Positions 45,258 through 53,767 of a stretch of 64,000 nt of DNA are shown here, in pieces. Each line of letters starts with the position of its first letter. Within the stretch, counting starts at the first letter, position 1. Origin of the DNA: Marinobacter sp. Arc7-DN-1 (GTDB lineage Bacteria > Pseudomonadota > Gammaproteobacteria > Pseudomonadales > Oleiphilaceae); the NCBI RefSeq assembly GCF_003441595.1, contig NZ_CP031848.1, positions 3,844,001 to 3,908,000 on the forward strand. Reading direction: 5' to 3'. The notes under the pieces were generated by a model. That model ran no database searches. It was not told where the DNA came from and saw nothing but the letters and a program-made list of their open reading frames with translations. Made by a program: the position numbers and the translations under genes.

Positions 45258-45608
45258 TCATCGAGCCGTTCGAGAATTGCTGTAAATGGACAGCTCGCGC
45301 CCATGCCGTTCAGGTTTGGGGTCGTCAATGGACTCCACGGCTTCATTTTCATCGTAACCAAACCCCAGCGCCTCATGCCGATCCAGGTCAGGTTTTTCTG
45401 CGTCGACAATCTCGTAAACCACACCTATCACAAGATCGTCCGGGTTGCCGGTTTCTTCCGCGTCGCATTTGGCGGAGCCATCCCCGGCAGATTTATGGAA
45501 GCGAAGCCGATGGGCGGGTAACCCTGCCACAGCCACGAACCGGGCCGATGGAACCCGGGCCTGGAGCCGTCGTTGTGACATGTTGGAGCCGTAGCTGAAG
45601 CAGAGCAT
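45258..45608 (-). CDS. Gamma-glutamylcyclotransferase-like protein with internal deletion (copy 1)
   Basis: 116 residues. N-terminal MLCFSYGSNMSQRRLQARVP with the YGSN substrate motif and DLDRHEALGFGYDE, then directly the terminal PKPERHGRELSIYSN. Compared with the 164-residue copy at 53108 it lacks ~46 residues (from KQVELF to ISQI) without breaking frame. It ends one base after the puuB stop and is convergent with it. Loss of the central strands probably abolishes activity. Nucleotide identity to the full copy is high on both sides of the gap. Confidence 0.75.
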   Translation of the reverse strand: MLCFSYGSNMSQRRLQARVPSARFVAVAGLPAHRLRFHKSAGDGSAKCDAEETGNPDDLVIGVVYEIVDAEKPDLDRHEALGFGYDENEAVESIDDPKPERHGRELSIYSNSRTAR

Positions 45609-45943
45609 GGGGCCAGGTTAATCTCCGGTATCCGGGAGCGGTCTCCGGAAAACTGTGCAACCGCTCTCGCTTTATCAACGTTTAAATTTGTAATCAGGCA
45701 CCGCGCCTGTCGTTCATGGCGCTGAGCCAGAATGTAATCGTGATGCATAAAAATACAGTAAAACAATACCTTATGATCCGCAATCCGGGCTCCGCGCTGT
45801 AACCTTCCATCACAACGTGTATCCCTCCGTAAGCGTCAATTTCCTGACGGGCCTGCTCCGGAAAATCCGGAACTGCGCCACATATAACCGAAAACCGCCG
45901 CTGTAAGATTCGCTCAAATTCGTCAAACAAGTGGTGCAAAAAA
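45609..45943. other. Intergenic leader of lipoprotein copy 2
   Basis: 335 bases without a supportable gene. The part around 45680-45705 (GTTTAAATTTGTAATCAGGC) resembles the leader before copy 1 (39557-39580), so it probably holds the shared promoter. The final stretch before the ATG is AT-rich and has no strong RBS. Confidence 0.5.
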
Positions 45944-47446
45944 ATGTCATATTGCGGCAAAAAATTAACGAAGCAAGGACTGCTGATGTTACCTGCGGTC
46001 ATTCTGCTTTCGGGCTGCGGTCTGGACATTTCCAGTGACGAAGACAACACCTCGACACAGTCTTCGGCCACGGCTGAGCCGACAGTCCAGATTGCCGGCG
46101 CAGCGATGAAGGGCGTCATCCAGCAGGGGCTGGTTGTTGCCAATCGCCTGATTTCCGACAAAGACGGCTATTACGTGCCACAGCGCCAGGCGGCCAAGCC
46201 GGTGTTGACTGCAGACGATGGTAGTTACGAGTGGCAGCTCCGGGGCAAGGCCGAAGGCTGGGCCCTGGTTGAACTTACGGCTGATGGCGGCACCCGCATG
46301 ATCTGCGATGTTGTGCCCCAGTGCGATCAGGCTGGCGGTGACCCGGTGGCTTTCGGCCAGACCATGCCGCTGGACAGCGACTTCAGCTTACTGGGCGCGG
46401 GTGATCTGCGCATGGAAACGGTAAACCTCACTCCGCTGACTCATCTGGCGGTTACCCTGGCGGAGCGCAGTGCTGAAGGTCTTTCACCGACCGCGATCTC
46501 CAGTGCCTACACCACAGTGGAAAACTGGTTCGGCCTTCCGGCCGGCGCTCTGCGCCTGACCCCGCCGGACCTGACCAACCTGGATGACATGACCGGCGTA
46601 GCCGCCGACGCCATTCAGGTTGCGATTGCCAATGCGGCATTCCTGGCTCTGGTGAACGACAACGCCCAGTGGAATTCGATTTCTGATGTACTGGGCGACG
46701 TGACCTCACAGGTCAGTGCCACCGGCCAGATCAGCGCGATGGGGGACGGTACCAACGTGGCGCTGGCGGACCTTGTCAGCGCCGCGGCACTGCAGTCTTC
46801 CGAGCTCCAGGCCATGGTGGATTCAAGCGTCATCAGCCAGAAACTGGTGGTTGTTGAGTACCGCAACGTGCAGCGCTTCAAAACGATTGCCGATGTTAAC
46901 GAAGACAACGACACCAGTGTTGCCGACAGTGGTGACACGACCACCGACACAACAAACGACAGTTCTGCAAGTACGGACCAGACGGCTGCAGGCGGCGGGG
47001 ATACGGCGGCTGATACCAGTACGGAAACCACAACGGATAACACTGAAGAGCATGTCGCCGGAACGACCGAACCGGATACCACTGTAGACGGCAGCACCGG
47101 TGATACAGTTGCCGATACCGGAACCACCACCGGAGCCAGCGAGCCTCCGGCTACTGAGACCACGCCCGAGGAAACCATTCCGGCGAATACGGCCCTGTTG
47201 AGCTGGACTGCGCCCCTGACCCGCGAGAACGGCGAGAGCCTTGCCATGGGCGAGATCGCAGGCTTCGAGGTGGTCTATGGCACAAGCGCTGAAAACCTGG
47301 ACCAGAGTCTGGCGATTGGTGATGCCTCTGTAGACGAGTTGCTGGTAGACGAACTTACCGGGGGAACCTGGTACTTCGCTATCCGAACCCTGGACACTGA
47401 TGGTAACCGCAGCCGTCTGTCCGATGTTGTTTACAAGCAGATCTGA
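45944..47446 (+). CDS. Lipoprotein with Thr/Asp-rich linker and FN3-like domain (copy 2, intact)
   Basis: 500 residues. Signal with lipobox LLSGC at ~25 (MLPAVILLSGCGLDISSDED). Residues ~45-150 are a beta domain (VQIAGAAMKGVIQQGLVVAN, then DDGSYEWQLRGKAEGWALVE) resembling carboxypeptidase-regulatory or surface-exposed folds. Helical region ~155-310. Acidic Thr/Asp/Ser linker ~320-405. C-terminal FN3-like domain (ALLSWTAPLTRENGESLAMG, GTWYFAIRTLDTDGNRSRLS). Probably an outer-membrane surface lipoprotein; function unknown. Linker DNA is more alike to copy 1 than the rest, suggesting gene conversion. Confidence 0.8.
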   Translation: MSYCGKKLTKQGLLMLPAVILLSGCGLDISSDEDNTSTQSSATAEPTVQIAGAAMKGVIQQGLVVANRLISDKDGYYVPQRQAAKPVLTADDGSYEWQLRGKAEGWALVELTADGGTRMICDVVPQCDQAGGDPVAFGQTMPLDSDFSLLGAGDLRMETVNLTPLTHLAVTLAERSAEGLSPTAISSAYTTVENWFGLPAGALRLTPPDLTNLDDMTGVAADAIQVAIANAAFLALVNDNAQWNSISDVLGDVTSQVSATGQISAMGDGTNVALADLVSAAALQSSELQAMVDSSVISQKLVVVEYRNVQRFKTIADVNEDNDTSVADSGDTTTDTTNDSSASTDQTAAGGGDTAADTSTETTTDNTEEHVAGTTEPDTTVDGSTGDTVADTGTTTGASEPPATETTPEETIPANTALLSWTAPLTRENGESLAMGEIAGFEVVYGTSAENLDQSLAIGDASVDELLVDELTGGTWYFAIRTLDTDGNRSRLSDVVYKQI

Positions 47447-47447
47447 T

Positions 47448-47495
47448 TCATGGCTCACCACGACGCGTTGACCGGTTTGAGCAACCGCTCGCTAT
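47448..47495 (+). pseudogene. 48-base relic of the GGDEF gene
   Basis: Starting right after the lipoprotein copy 2 stop, TTCATGGCTCACCACGACGC and the bases to CTATTC repeat 41820-41868 of the diguanylate cyclase with one substitution. It ends at the puuC-like 3' end. It encodes the MAHHDALTGL-type segment only and can have no function as protein. Confidence 0.9.
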
Positions 47496-49009
47496 TCAAT
47501 CACCAGCCAGGTGGCCTTGATTTCAGTGTATTTGTCGAAGGCGTGCAGGGACTTGTCGCGGCCGTTGCCGGACTGTTTGAAGCCGCCAAAGGGCGCGGTC
47601 ATGTCGCCGCCGTCGTAATGGTTGATCCAGACGCTGCCGGCCCGAAGCGCCTTGGCGACCTTGTGGGCGGTGTTGATGTTGGACGTCCACACCGCTGCGG
47701 CCAGGCCGTAGATGGAGTCGTTGGCAATGTTGATGGCTTCTTCGGCGGTCGTGAACCCGATCACCGACAGTACCGGCCCGAAGATTTCCTCCGAGGCGAT
47801 GCGCATACCGTTTTTCACCCCATCAAATACCGCAGGCTGAACGAACAGGCCACCGGTCTCTTCCATCACCTGTTTACCGCCTTCCACCAGGGTTGCCCCT
47901 TCGGACTGGCCGATACCGACGTACTCAATGATGCGATCCAACTGGGCCTGGTCAACGATGGCACCGCAGGTCGTCGCCGGATCCAGGGGATGGCCGGGGC
48001 GCCAGGTTTTCAGGGCCTCCCGGATCAGGCCAATGAACCCGGCGCGGATGCTTTCTTCAACCAGCAGCCTGCTGCCGGCGGTGCACACTTCGCCCTGGTT
48101 GAAGGCTATGGCGCTGGCGGCTTCGGCGGCGGCTTTCTTCAGGTCCGGCGCGTCTGCAAAGACGATGTTCGGGCTTTTGCCGCCGGCCTCCAGCCACACC
48201 CGTTTCATGTTGGACTGGCCGGCATGGATCATCAGCTGCTTGGCCACGTTGGTGGAGCCGGTGAACACCAGGCAATCTACGTCCATATGCAGGGCCAGGG
48301 CCTTGCCCACGGTGTGGCCATAGCCGGGCAGCACGTTGAACACGCCGGCGGGAATACCCGCTTCCTCCGCCAGGGCCGCCAGACGAATAGCGGTGAGCGG
48401 GGATTTCTCGGAGGGCTTGAGGATGACCGAGTTACCGGTGGCCAGGGCCGGGGCAATCTTCCAGGAGGCCATGATCATCGGAAAGTTCCAGGGCACGATG
48501 GCGGCCACCACCCCCATGGGCTCCCGGGAAATCATGCCGATCTGGTCGTGGGGCGTGGCTGCCAGTTCGCCATAGACCTTGTCGATAGCCTCGGCGGTCC
48601 AGCGGATCGCGCGCACGGTAGCCGGCACATCCACGGTTCGGGCGTGGCCGATGGGCTTGCCCATGTCCAGTGTTTCCAGCAGGGCCAGTTCATCCGCGTG
48701 TGCGTCGATCAGGTCCGCAAACCGAAGCAGAGTGGCCTTGCGCCTGGTGGGTGCCAGGCGGCTCCAGACGCCGCTTTCGAAGGCCTCTCTGGCGCCAGCA
48801 ACGGCAAGCCCGGCATCGGCCTGGCCGCAACTGGCGATTTGGGTCAGCTCGCGCCCGTCTACCGGACTGATGCAGGCAAAGGTTTCGCCATCGCTTGCCC
48901 ACCGGTAAGAGCCGTTTACATAGGCTCGGCTTTCAATTGTGAGTTGATCTGCCAGGGCCTGCCATCCGGCCTGGTCGGTGGGTGTGGTGGTAGTTTTGGG
49001 ATGATTCAT
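47492..49009 (-). CDS. puuC: Aldehyde dehydrogenase, gamma-glutamyl-gamma-aminobutyraldehyde dehydrogenase-like
   Basis: 505 residues from ATG 49009 (MNHPKTTTTPTDQ). ALDH motifs: GVVAAIVPWNFPMIMASWKI near residue 155, FTGSTNVAKQLMIHAG near 235, WLEAGGKSPNIVFADAPD with catalytic Glu near 258, and NQGEVCTAGSRLLVEESI with catalytic Cys near 296. Closest to the PuuC/AldH group. It should oxidise gamma-glutamyl-GABA-aldehyde from PuuB. It faces the opposite way to puuA and puuB and sits between relics, so its present position is probably rearranged. Confidence 0.87.
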   Translation of the reverse strand: MNHPKTTTTPTDQAGWQALADQLTIESRAYVNGSYRWASDGETFACISPVDGRELTQIASCGQADAGLAVAGAREAFESGVWSRLAPTRRKATLLRFADLIDAHADELALLETLDMGKPIGHARTVDVPATVRAIRWTAEAIDKVYGELAATPHDQIGMISREPMGVVAAIVPWNFPMIMASWKIAPALATGNSVILKPSEKSPLTAIRLAALAEEAGIPAGVFNVLPGYGHTVGKALALHMDVDCLVFTGSTNVAKQLMIHAGQSNMKRVWLEAGGKSPNIVFADAPDLKKAAAEAASAIAFNQGEVCTAGSRLLVEESIRAGFIGLIREALKTWRPGHPLDPATTCGAIVDQAQLDRIIEYVGIGQSEGATLVEGGKQVMEETGGLFVQPAVFDGVKNGMRIASEEIFGPVLSVIGFTTAEEAINIANDSIYGLAAAVWTSNINTAHKVAKALRAGSVWINHYDGGDMTAPFGGFKQSGNGRDKSLHAFDKYTEIKATWLVIE

Positions 49010-49160
49010 GGCCGTCTCACAGGCAGGGGAGTTGGCCAATCATAGCAGCACTTCCCCGGGTGATCGCGGCTTCAGATATAGGTAGAAGAACGTGTCTTCC
49101 CGAACGTCTGGTCCTGGCATAGACGTGCGTCGGCGGCTGTTTTCGGCCGCCGCCTTACTG

Positions 49161-49275
49161 CTATTCCCAGGGCTGCTCTGGCTACGGCGTCACCTTCACC
49201 CATGTGGCGCGGGCAAGGCCCTCGCGCTGGCGATTCAGGGTCAGGCTGAACGCTTTGACGCCCTCGCCAGCCTGC
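49161..49275 (+). pseudogene. puuB 3'-region relic (copy 2)
   Basis: CTATTCCCAGGGCTGCTCTG and the bases to GCCAGCCTGCT match 45048-45162 of puuB at high identity, covering SQGCSGHG...FASL. One extra base within the GTGGCGCGGGC stretch shifts the frame. No start and no remainder of the gene on either side. Confidence 0.9.
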
Positions 49276-49302
49276 TGCTATGTACCAGTCTGAATTGCGT
49301 GG
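49276..49302 (+). pseudogene. Start relic of the small helical gene
   Basis: CTGCTATGTACCAGTCTGAA resembles CTACTATGTATCAGTCCAAT at 40695-40714, the start of the small gene before the diguanylate cyclase. It fuses directly to the puuB relic and stops within a few codons (TAA at ~49310). Short, so moderate certainty. Confidence 0.5.
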
Positions 49303-49429
49303 CCAGTAAATAATGTCTGGCTTTTATCACGGCACCGGCCGACATTGATGCCCGGTATCGGTTGTCATGGCACCGGATTAGACTATAGTCAGCGGGAGAT
49401 CTTTCTTCAGGAATCAGGACCATCTTGCC

Positions 49430-50431
49430 GTGACGTTCCCGCTAAACGAAGTTGAACCGGCCGACATCCACCTGCTTACGGGCATGTTGGATACCATGGC
49501 CGATCATGTGTTTAGCCTGCGCGCAGAGGCGGGTCGGTATCGGCTGATCTATTGCAATAAGGCAATGGACCGGTTCATGAACCAGGCAGACGCCATGCTC
49601 TGTGGGCGGTTCCTCGACGAAATCGTGCCGGACCGGGACCTGTACCAGCGGATCGCTGATAATTACGCCCGCGCACGGATCGCCGGCCATATGATTCGCT
49701 ATGAGGAAACCACGGAAGGTTTCGATTCCGCGCCGCTGACCATCTTTGAGACCAGTATTTCACCCCTTACCGGGCGGGATGGAGAAACGGCATACATTTG
49801 TGGCATTTCCCGTGACATCACCGCGCGCCGGAACGCAGAAATAGCCTTGCAGAAGGCCAACGAAAGGCTGGAGCAGCAGTTGGCCGAAAACAGGCGGCTG
49901 CAACAAAAGCTGCGTGAGGAAGCGATCCGCGACCCTCTCACCAATCTGTTTAACCGGCGCTATTTTCTTGAGAGTCTGGCCCGGGAAATGAATCGGGCGG
50001 AGCGCGGGGGTTATCCCGTTACCCTGATGATGGTAGACATCGACCACTTCAAGTGTTTGAACGATGACTACGGCCATTCTATCGGGGATCAGGTGCTGAT
50101 CCAGTTCAGCAGGCAGCTCTGTTATGGAATGCGCAAGGGGGATGTGGTCTGCCGCTGGGGCGGCGAGGAGTTTCTCGTGATGATGCCCGGGATTTCCCTG
50201 AACGATTCGTACCGCCGAATGACCGATTGGCGCCGACAATACAGCCCCATGAAATTTAAAGCGGGTGGCCAGGAACTGGCTATTCGCTTTTCCTCAGGCC
50301 TCGCAACCGCCCCGGAGCATGGATTCAGCCCGGATGAGCTCATCGATGCCGCCGACAATGCACTTTACCGGGCTAAAGCCTCGGGGCGGGATCAGCTTCA
50401 GATGCCTGGGCAGCCAGAGCCTCGGCAATGA
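49430..50431 (+). CDS. PAS-GGDEF diguanylate cyclase (GGEEF)
   Basis: 333 residues, GTG start. PAS at ~10-135 (ADHVFSLRAEAGRYRLIYCN, PDRDLYQRIADNYARARIAG), a coiled-coil linker ~140-165 (ANERLEQQLAENRRLQQKLR), GGDEF domain ~170-325 with active motif CRWGGEEFLVMMPG. Soluble, active form expected to make cyclic di-GMP. Its end overlaps the convergent SGNH hydrolase gene by ~59 bases. Not a duplicate of the PAS-GAF cyclase at 40966. Confidence 0.92.
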   Translation: MTFPLNEVEPADIHLLTGMLDTMADHVFSLRAEAGRYRLIYCNKAMDRFMNQADAMLCGRFLDEIVPDRDLYQRIADNYARARIAGHMIRYEETTEGFDSAPLTIFETSISPLTGRDGETAYICGISRDITARRNAEIALQKANERLEQQLAENRRLQQKLREEAIRDPLTNLFNRRYFLESLAREMNRAERGGYPVTLMMVDIDHFKCLNDDYGHSIGDQVLIQFSRQLCYGMRKGDVVCRWGGEEFLVMMPGISLNDSYRRMTDWRRQYSPMKFKAGGQELAIRFSSGLATAPEHGFSPDELIDAADNALYRAKASGRDQLQMPGQPEPRQ

Positions 50432-51110
50432 ACTGGTAGCCCCTGGGCCCCGGGTGATAACCGTCTCGGGCAAGCAGTTCCGGGTCTGAAATCGTGGGGT
50501 AGCTTCGGTAAACAAAGTCTTCCGGATATTGCCGGGCAAGCTGGCGGTACAGGCTGTCCAGTTGCCTCGCGCGCCAGCCTATCACATAGCGCAGCGGCGC
50601 AGGCAGCGCCGTGAACAGGTGCATTGGCGGAACACTGAGCAACTGCAGCGGCCCGGGGTAGCGTGAAGCCAGTAACTTGCGAAGTGCCCGCAATTGGTTG
50701 CGGAACCGGTAACGGGGCGTAAAGCCGGTTGTGTCGTTCACGCCCATGCTCAGCAGCACCACATCGGCTTCTGGCAGTTCAGCGTCTGCATCCTCAACCG
50801 CGTGAATCAGCGCGCTAAGACGAATACCGTTGATGCCGAAAGTGTGCCAGGCGATTGTCTCGCCGGAACGTTCGTGGAGTCTGTGTGCCAACTGACTGGC
50901 CAGACCCTCGTCGTGGGTTTCAACCCCGACACCGGCGGCCGTGGATTCGCCAATGACCAGGATCCGCTTACCGGGTGTGCCTTTACCGTATTGGCCTGAA
51001 GGCGAGCCCCCGGCTTCCGGGAGCCGCGGTGTGTTGCGCCGCGCCTGTTTGCCCTGGTAGAGCAACACCGGGAAAAGCAGGGCGGTGGTCAGCCAGAAGG
51101 GAAGGTGCAT
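50373..51110 (-). CDS. SGNH/GDSL hydrolase
   Basis: 245 residues from ATG 51110. Hydrophobic N terminus (MHLPFWLTTALLFPVLLYQG) suggests membrane attachment. SGNH blocks: GESTAAGVGVETHDEG with the nucleophile Ser near residue 52, Gly in FGINGIRLSALI, Asn in LLSMGVNDTTGF near 120, and the Asp/His pair in ARDGYHPGPRGYQFIAEA near 215. An esterase or lipase acting on an unknown ester. Convergent with and overlapping the GGEEF gene. Confidence 0.85.
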   Translation of the reverse strand: MHLPFWLTTALLFPVLLYQGKQARRNTPRLPEAGGSPSGQYGKGTPGKRILVIGESTAAGVGVETHDEGLASQLAHRLHERSGETIAWHTFGINGIRLSALIHAVEDADAELPEADVVLLSMGVNDTTGFTPRYRFRNQLRALRKLLASRYPGPLQLLSVPPMHLFTALPAPLRYVIGWRARQLDSLYRQLARQYPEDFVYRSYPTISDPELLARDGYHPGPRGYQFIAEALAAQASEADPAPRL

Positions 51111-51176
51111 GGTTTGGTGTCCCGAGCCAATTAAGGGCAAAGTGTACAGGCGTTTCAGAAAGATCAGGAGCTGAGT

Positions 51177-51310
51177 ATGACGGATAAAAAGACCGCTGTA
51201 ATTACCGGTGCCAACCGTGGCATCGGCCTTGAACTTGCAGAATCGAGGGGCTTAGCCTGGAGAATACCGGGTCCTTCTGGCACAGCAACGGTGAAGAGCT
51301 GCCCTGGTAA
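51177..51310 (+). pseudogene. SDR gene relic with large internal deletion and frameshift
   Basis: The first ~62 bases (MTDKKTAVITGANRGIGLEL) match the start of the SDR gene at 53768; from ~51239 the sequence matches its last ~70 bases (encoding GLSLENTGSFWHSNGEELPW) but in another frame. About 350 bases present in the other copy are missing at the junction. Stop TAA at 51308. Confidence 0.88.
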
Positions 51311-51364
51311 GCTGACGGCAATGGGGCCTGGTATTATGCGTTGCGGGACAGGTTGGGGGGTTGA
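51311..51364 (+). pseudogene. puuB 3'-end relic (copy 3)
   Basis: GCTGACGGCAATGGGGCCTG and the bases to TTGA repeat the last ~54 bases of puuB (45203-45256), with one G missing. It follows the SDR relic directly. Confidence 0.88.
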
Positions 51365-51393
51365 ATGCCCCCGGGTTGCCACCGAAAGGCGCG

Positions 51394-52668
51394 TTAACGA
51401 GTTTCTATTCTGAAATCATTCTCCAGTGCCTGCCAGTGAGCAATCAGTATGTTTTTTTGAGCAGCCGCCATTGGTAACTCTTGAAGGGCGTTCGGCCACA
51501 AGGTCCGGGCTTTTTCCAAAGTGTCGTCCAGATGGGGCTTGATAACCCGCCAGGGTATCCCGGATTTTTCTGCCCAGTTTCGGAAATGCTCCATGGTCGC
51601 AGAGTACCAACGTTTGTTTTTCCCCAGATTGAGCGCAAACTCACTCTCATTCTCGATGTAAACGCGGGTTGTGACGATGTCATAGGCCGGTGAAAGTCGG
51701 GGCGTGACCTGATCAGGGTAGGTCAGGCTCCAGTTTTTCAGATGGGCATCGCCGTTGGCGAGCAGGATATTCACCAACAGTCTACGGGCAAATTGTTGGG
51801 CGTCTGCAAGGCCATCGCCGGAGTAGTCGTAAACCACCCTACCGATCTGCTCATAGTTCGCCGAGTTGTATTTTTCGTGGGGGTACTTCACGAGGATCTG
51901 GGCGAAGTCCTCCATATGCACGCGCCTGTTTCCATCCCGGTCAAACCGCCTGATCGCAAATGCCTGCTTTTCCTCCGGCAGATTAATGGGCGGAAGGTTG
52001 TCGAGTTTATCAAGATCCACCAGCTTTATGTCCGGTATATCGATTCCGGCCAGGGATGCCAGGCTCATTGCCGTGTATTCGTTAAGGGGAACGTGGCTGT
52101 GCTTGGTCGAAGGTGTTTTGATAATCCAGTCGCCCAGTTCGTTACTCTTTGTCAGTTTGTAGCGACCTTCCTTTTCCTTCATGGAAAATTTCATCTGGAC
52201 GCCCGCCAGCGAGAACCTGTTTTCGAATCTGGGTTTTTCGAACTTCACGGCCTTCGCTTTTCCGTGGGTCGATAAAACGCTGTCTGGAATGTCCTCCGGG
52301 TCCATGGGAGTGGCGATCAACGCACCTGGCAGATCCTCCCCGAGATAGGAAAAAAGGTAAAACTCGTTATCAACATGAACCTTCAGGCTTTGCGCAATCA
52401 GTTCCCTGAGCGATCCTTCCGGAAGGAGGTTGGACTGCGAGGTATGAAGCCTTTGGTTACGGGCCCATGGCTCTGCGAGCAGCTTTTCGGAATTCGGGAA
52501 GCGGGGATGGGTGATCAGGCTGAAGGTGGGGCGATCCCTGTCTTTTTTGAATTCCTCCGCAAAACTCAGGACGTTACGGCCAGTGCTGAAACCAGCCAGA
52601 TAGCCCACCAGTCGTCCGTGAAGAGTCAGCTCGAGCACCTTCACGTCGCCGTCTGCTGCATTGCTCAT
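51394..52668 (-). CDS. hipA: HipA-family serine/threonine kinase toxin
   Basis: 424 residues. N-terminal couple_hipA region (ELTLHGRLVGYLAGFSTGRN, QSNLLPEGSLRELIAQSL). Kinase-like part: SLAGVQMKFSMKEKEGRYKL, GDWIIKTPSTKHSHVPLNEY and FAIRRFDRDGNRRVHMEDFA. Catalytic and metal loops are NGDAHLKNWSLTY near residue 312 and RLSPAYDIVTTRVYI near 332, both complete. HipA toxins phosphorylate a target such as glutamyl-tRNA synthetase and arrest growth; the antitoxin gene overlaps upstream. The pair sits among duplicated fragments, consistent with insertion as a module. Confidence 0.9.
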   Translation of the reverse strand: MSNAADGDVKVLELTLHGRLVGYLAGFSTGRNVLSFAEEFKKDRDRPTFSLITHPRFPNSEKLLAEPWARNQRLHTSQSNLLPEGSLRELIAQSLKVHVDNEFYLFSYLGEDLPGALIATPMDPEDIPDSVLSTHGKAKAVKFEKPRFENRFSLAGVQMKFSMKEKEGRYKLTKSNELGDWIIKTPSTKHSHVPLNEYTAMSLASLAGIDIPDIKLVDLDKLDNLPPINLPEEKQAFAIRRFDRDGNRRVHMEDFAQILVKYPHEKYNSANYEQIGRVVYDYSGDGLADAQQFARRLLVNILLANGDAHLKNWSLTYPDQVTPRLSPAYDIVTTRVYIENESEFALNLGKNKRWYSATMEHFRNWAEKSGIPWRVIKPHLDDTLEKARTLWPNALQELPMAAAQKNILIAHWQALENDFRIETR

Positions 52669-52988
52669 TGATCGTCCTCCAGCAAGCCTCGCCAGGGATC
52701 GTCTGAGAGGGAGCGTTCTGTTTCAGATGAGCGGCTGTTGTGAGGAGAGTGGTCGATGCTCTTATCCTCGAGGACGGCCCTGACTGCCTCCAGCTTTTCC
52801 TGGGGAACCAACATGAGTTCGCTTTTTAGGCCCATGGCAATCAACTCAAGCGTATCGAGCCTTGGGTTACCCTTGGACTCCAGACGCTGGTATTGCTGGC
52901 GCGACATACCGACACGCATCATCATGTCGTGCTGTTTAAGTCCCAGGTTCAATCGACGTTGCTTGATTTGGTCCAGTAGTGAAGTCAT
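52665..52988 (-). CDS. hipB: HipB-like XRE antitoxin
   Basis: 107 residues from ATG 52988 (MTSLLDQIKQRRLNLGLKQH). HTH at ~8-62: LKQHDMMMRVGMSRQQYQRL and LDTLELIAMGLKSELMLV. An acidic, Ser-rich C-terminal tail (HNSRSSETERSLSDDPWRG) is longer than in E. coli HipB. It should bind HipA and repress its own promoter; TAGCAAC/GTTGCTA motifs upstream are likely operators. Stop and hipA start overlap by ATGA. Confidence 0.88.
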   Translation of the reverse strand: MTSLLDQIKQRRLNLGLKQHDMMMRVGMSRQQYQRLESKGNPRLDTLELIAMGLKSELMLVPQEKLEAVRAVLEDKSIDHSPHNSRSSETERSLSDDPWRGLLEDDQ

Positions 52989-53020
52989 ACGGAAACGTAT
53001 CAGTTGCCTTTTTGAGTGAT

Positions 53021-53119
53021 AGCAACATATTCGCTTCTTTTTCCTATGTTGGCAACACAAAAGTTGCTAATTGTCGATAGCAAACCGGAAGTGTGGTGAA
53101 TAGCAACTCATACGTTGCT
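53021..53119. promoter_or_regulatory. Candidate HipB operator cluster
   Basis: Inverted GTTGCTA/TAGCAA-type half-sites: AGCAACAT (53021), ATGTTGGC (53046), GTTGCTA (53063) with TAGCAA (53078), and the perfect AGCAAC-N6-GTTGCT at 53102-53119. All lie upstream of hipB, the last overlapping the cyclotransferase stop. Repeated spaced half-sites suggest cooperative autorepression. Confidence 0.5.
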
Positions 53120-53602
53120 GTAAATCGACAGCTCGCGCCCATGCCGTTCGGGTTTTGGGTCGTCAATGGAATCGACGGCTTCGATCTGCGAGATGTACTC
53201 AGCCGGCAGTTCGTTTTCCCTGGCGCCGGTGAGGACGTGGTCTTTGTACCAGTGGAAGGGCTTTAATGCCTTATTGATGCGCGTGGCGTAATACATCCAG
53301 GCGTGGAGTCTTCCGCTCCCGGTAAATAGTTCCACCTGCTTTTCATCGTAGCCAAACCCCAAAGCCTCATGTCGATCAAGGTCAGGCTTTTCTGCATCGG
53401 CAATCTCGTAAACCACACCGATCACCCGATCGTCCGGATTGCCGGTTTCCTCTGCATCGCATTTGGCAGAGCCATCCCCGGCCGATTTATGGAAGCAAAG
53501 CCGGTGGGCCGGTAACTCTGCTACAGCTACAAACCGGGCCGACGGAATCCGGGCCCGGAGTCTCCGTTTTGACATGTTGGAGCCGTAGCTGAAGCAGAGC
53601 AT
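53108..53602 (-). CDS. Gamma-glutamylcyclotransferase-like protein (copy 2, full length)
   Basis: 164 residues. YGSN motif in MLCFSYGSNMSKRRLRARIP (substrate loop), DLDRHEALGFGYDEKQVELF near residue 90, and YKDHVLTGARENELPAEYIS. GGCT-fold proteins release 5-oxoproline from gamma-glutamyl amines; a role with the puu genes is plausible since both act on gamma-glutamyl amines. This copy keeps the middle strands missing in copy 1. Confidence 0.82.
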   Translation of the reverse strand: MLCFSYGSNMSKRRLRARIPSARFVAVAELPAHRLCFHKSAGDGSAKCDAEETGNPDDRVIGVVYEIADAEKPDLDRHEALGFGYDEKQVELFTGSGRLHAWMYYATRINKALKPFHWYKDHVLTGARENELPAEYISQIEAVDSIDDPKPERHGRELSIYSNV

Positions 53603-53767
53603 TGAGCCTCTTTAATTTACCATCCTGGAAATTTATTGCGGGGAGTGCGGGCCCACTTCATGCTTACTGCGGGCTCAGCCTTGCCCTTCAAAATAGCATA
53701 GTTTCAACGCCCCAAGCGTGTAATCAATAATGGGCTAGATTGCTATCTCGTGATGAGGAGGATTTTT

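Noticed and set aside
47450..49045. 531-residue plus-strand open frame
   Set aside because: Antisense to puuC, which has all ALDH motifs; the plus frame has no recognisable domain.
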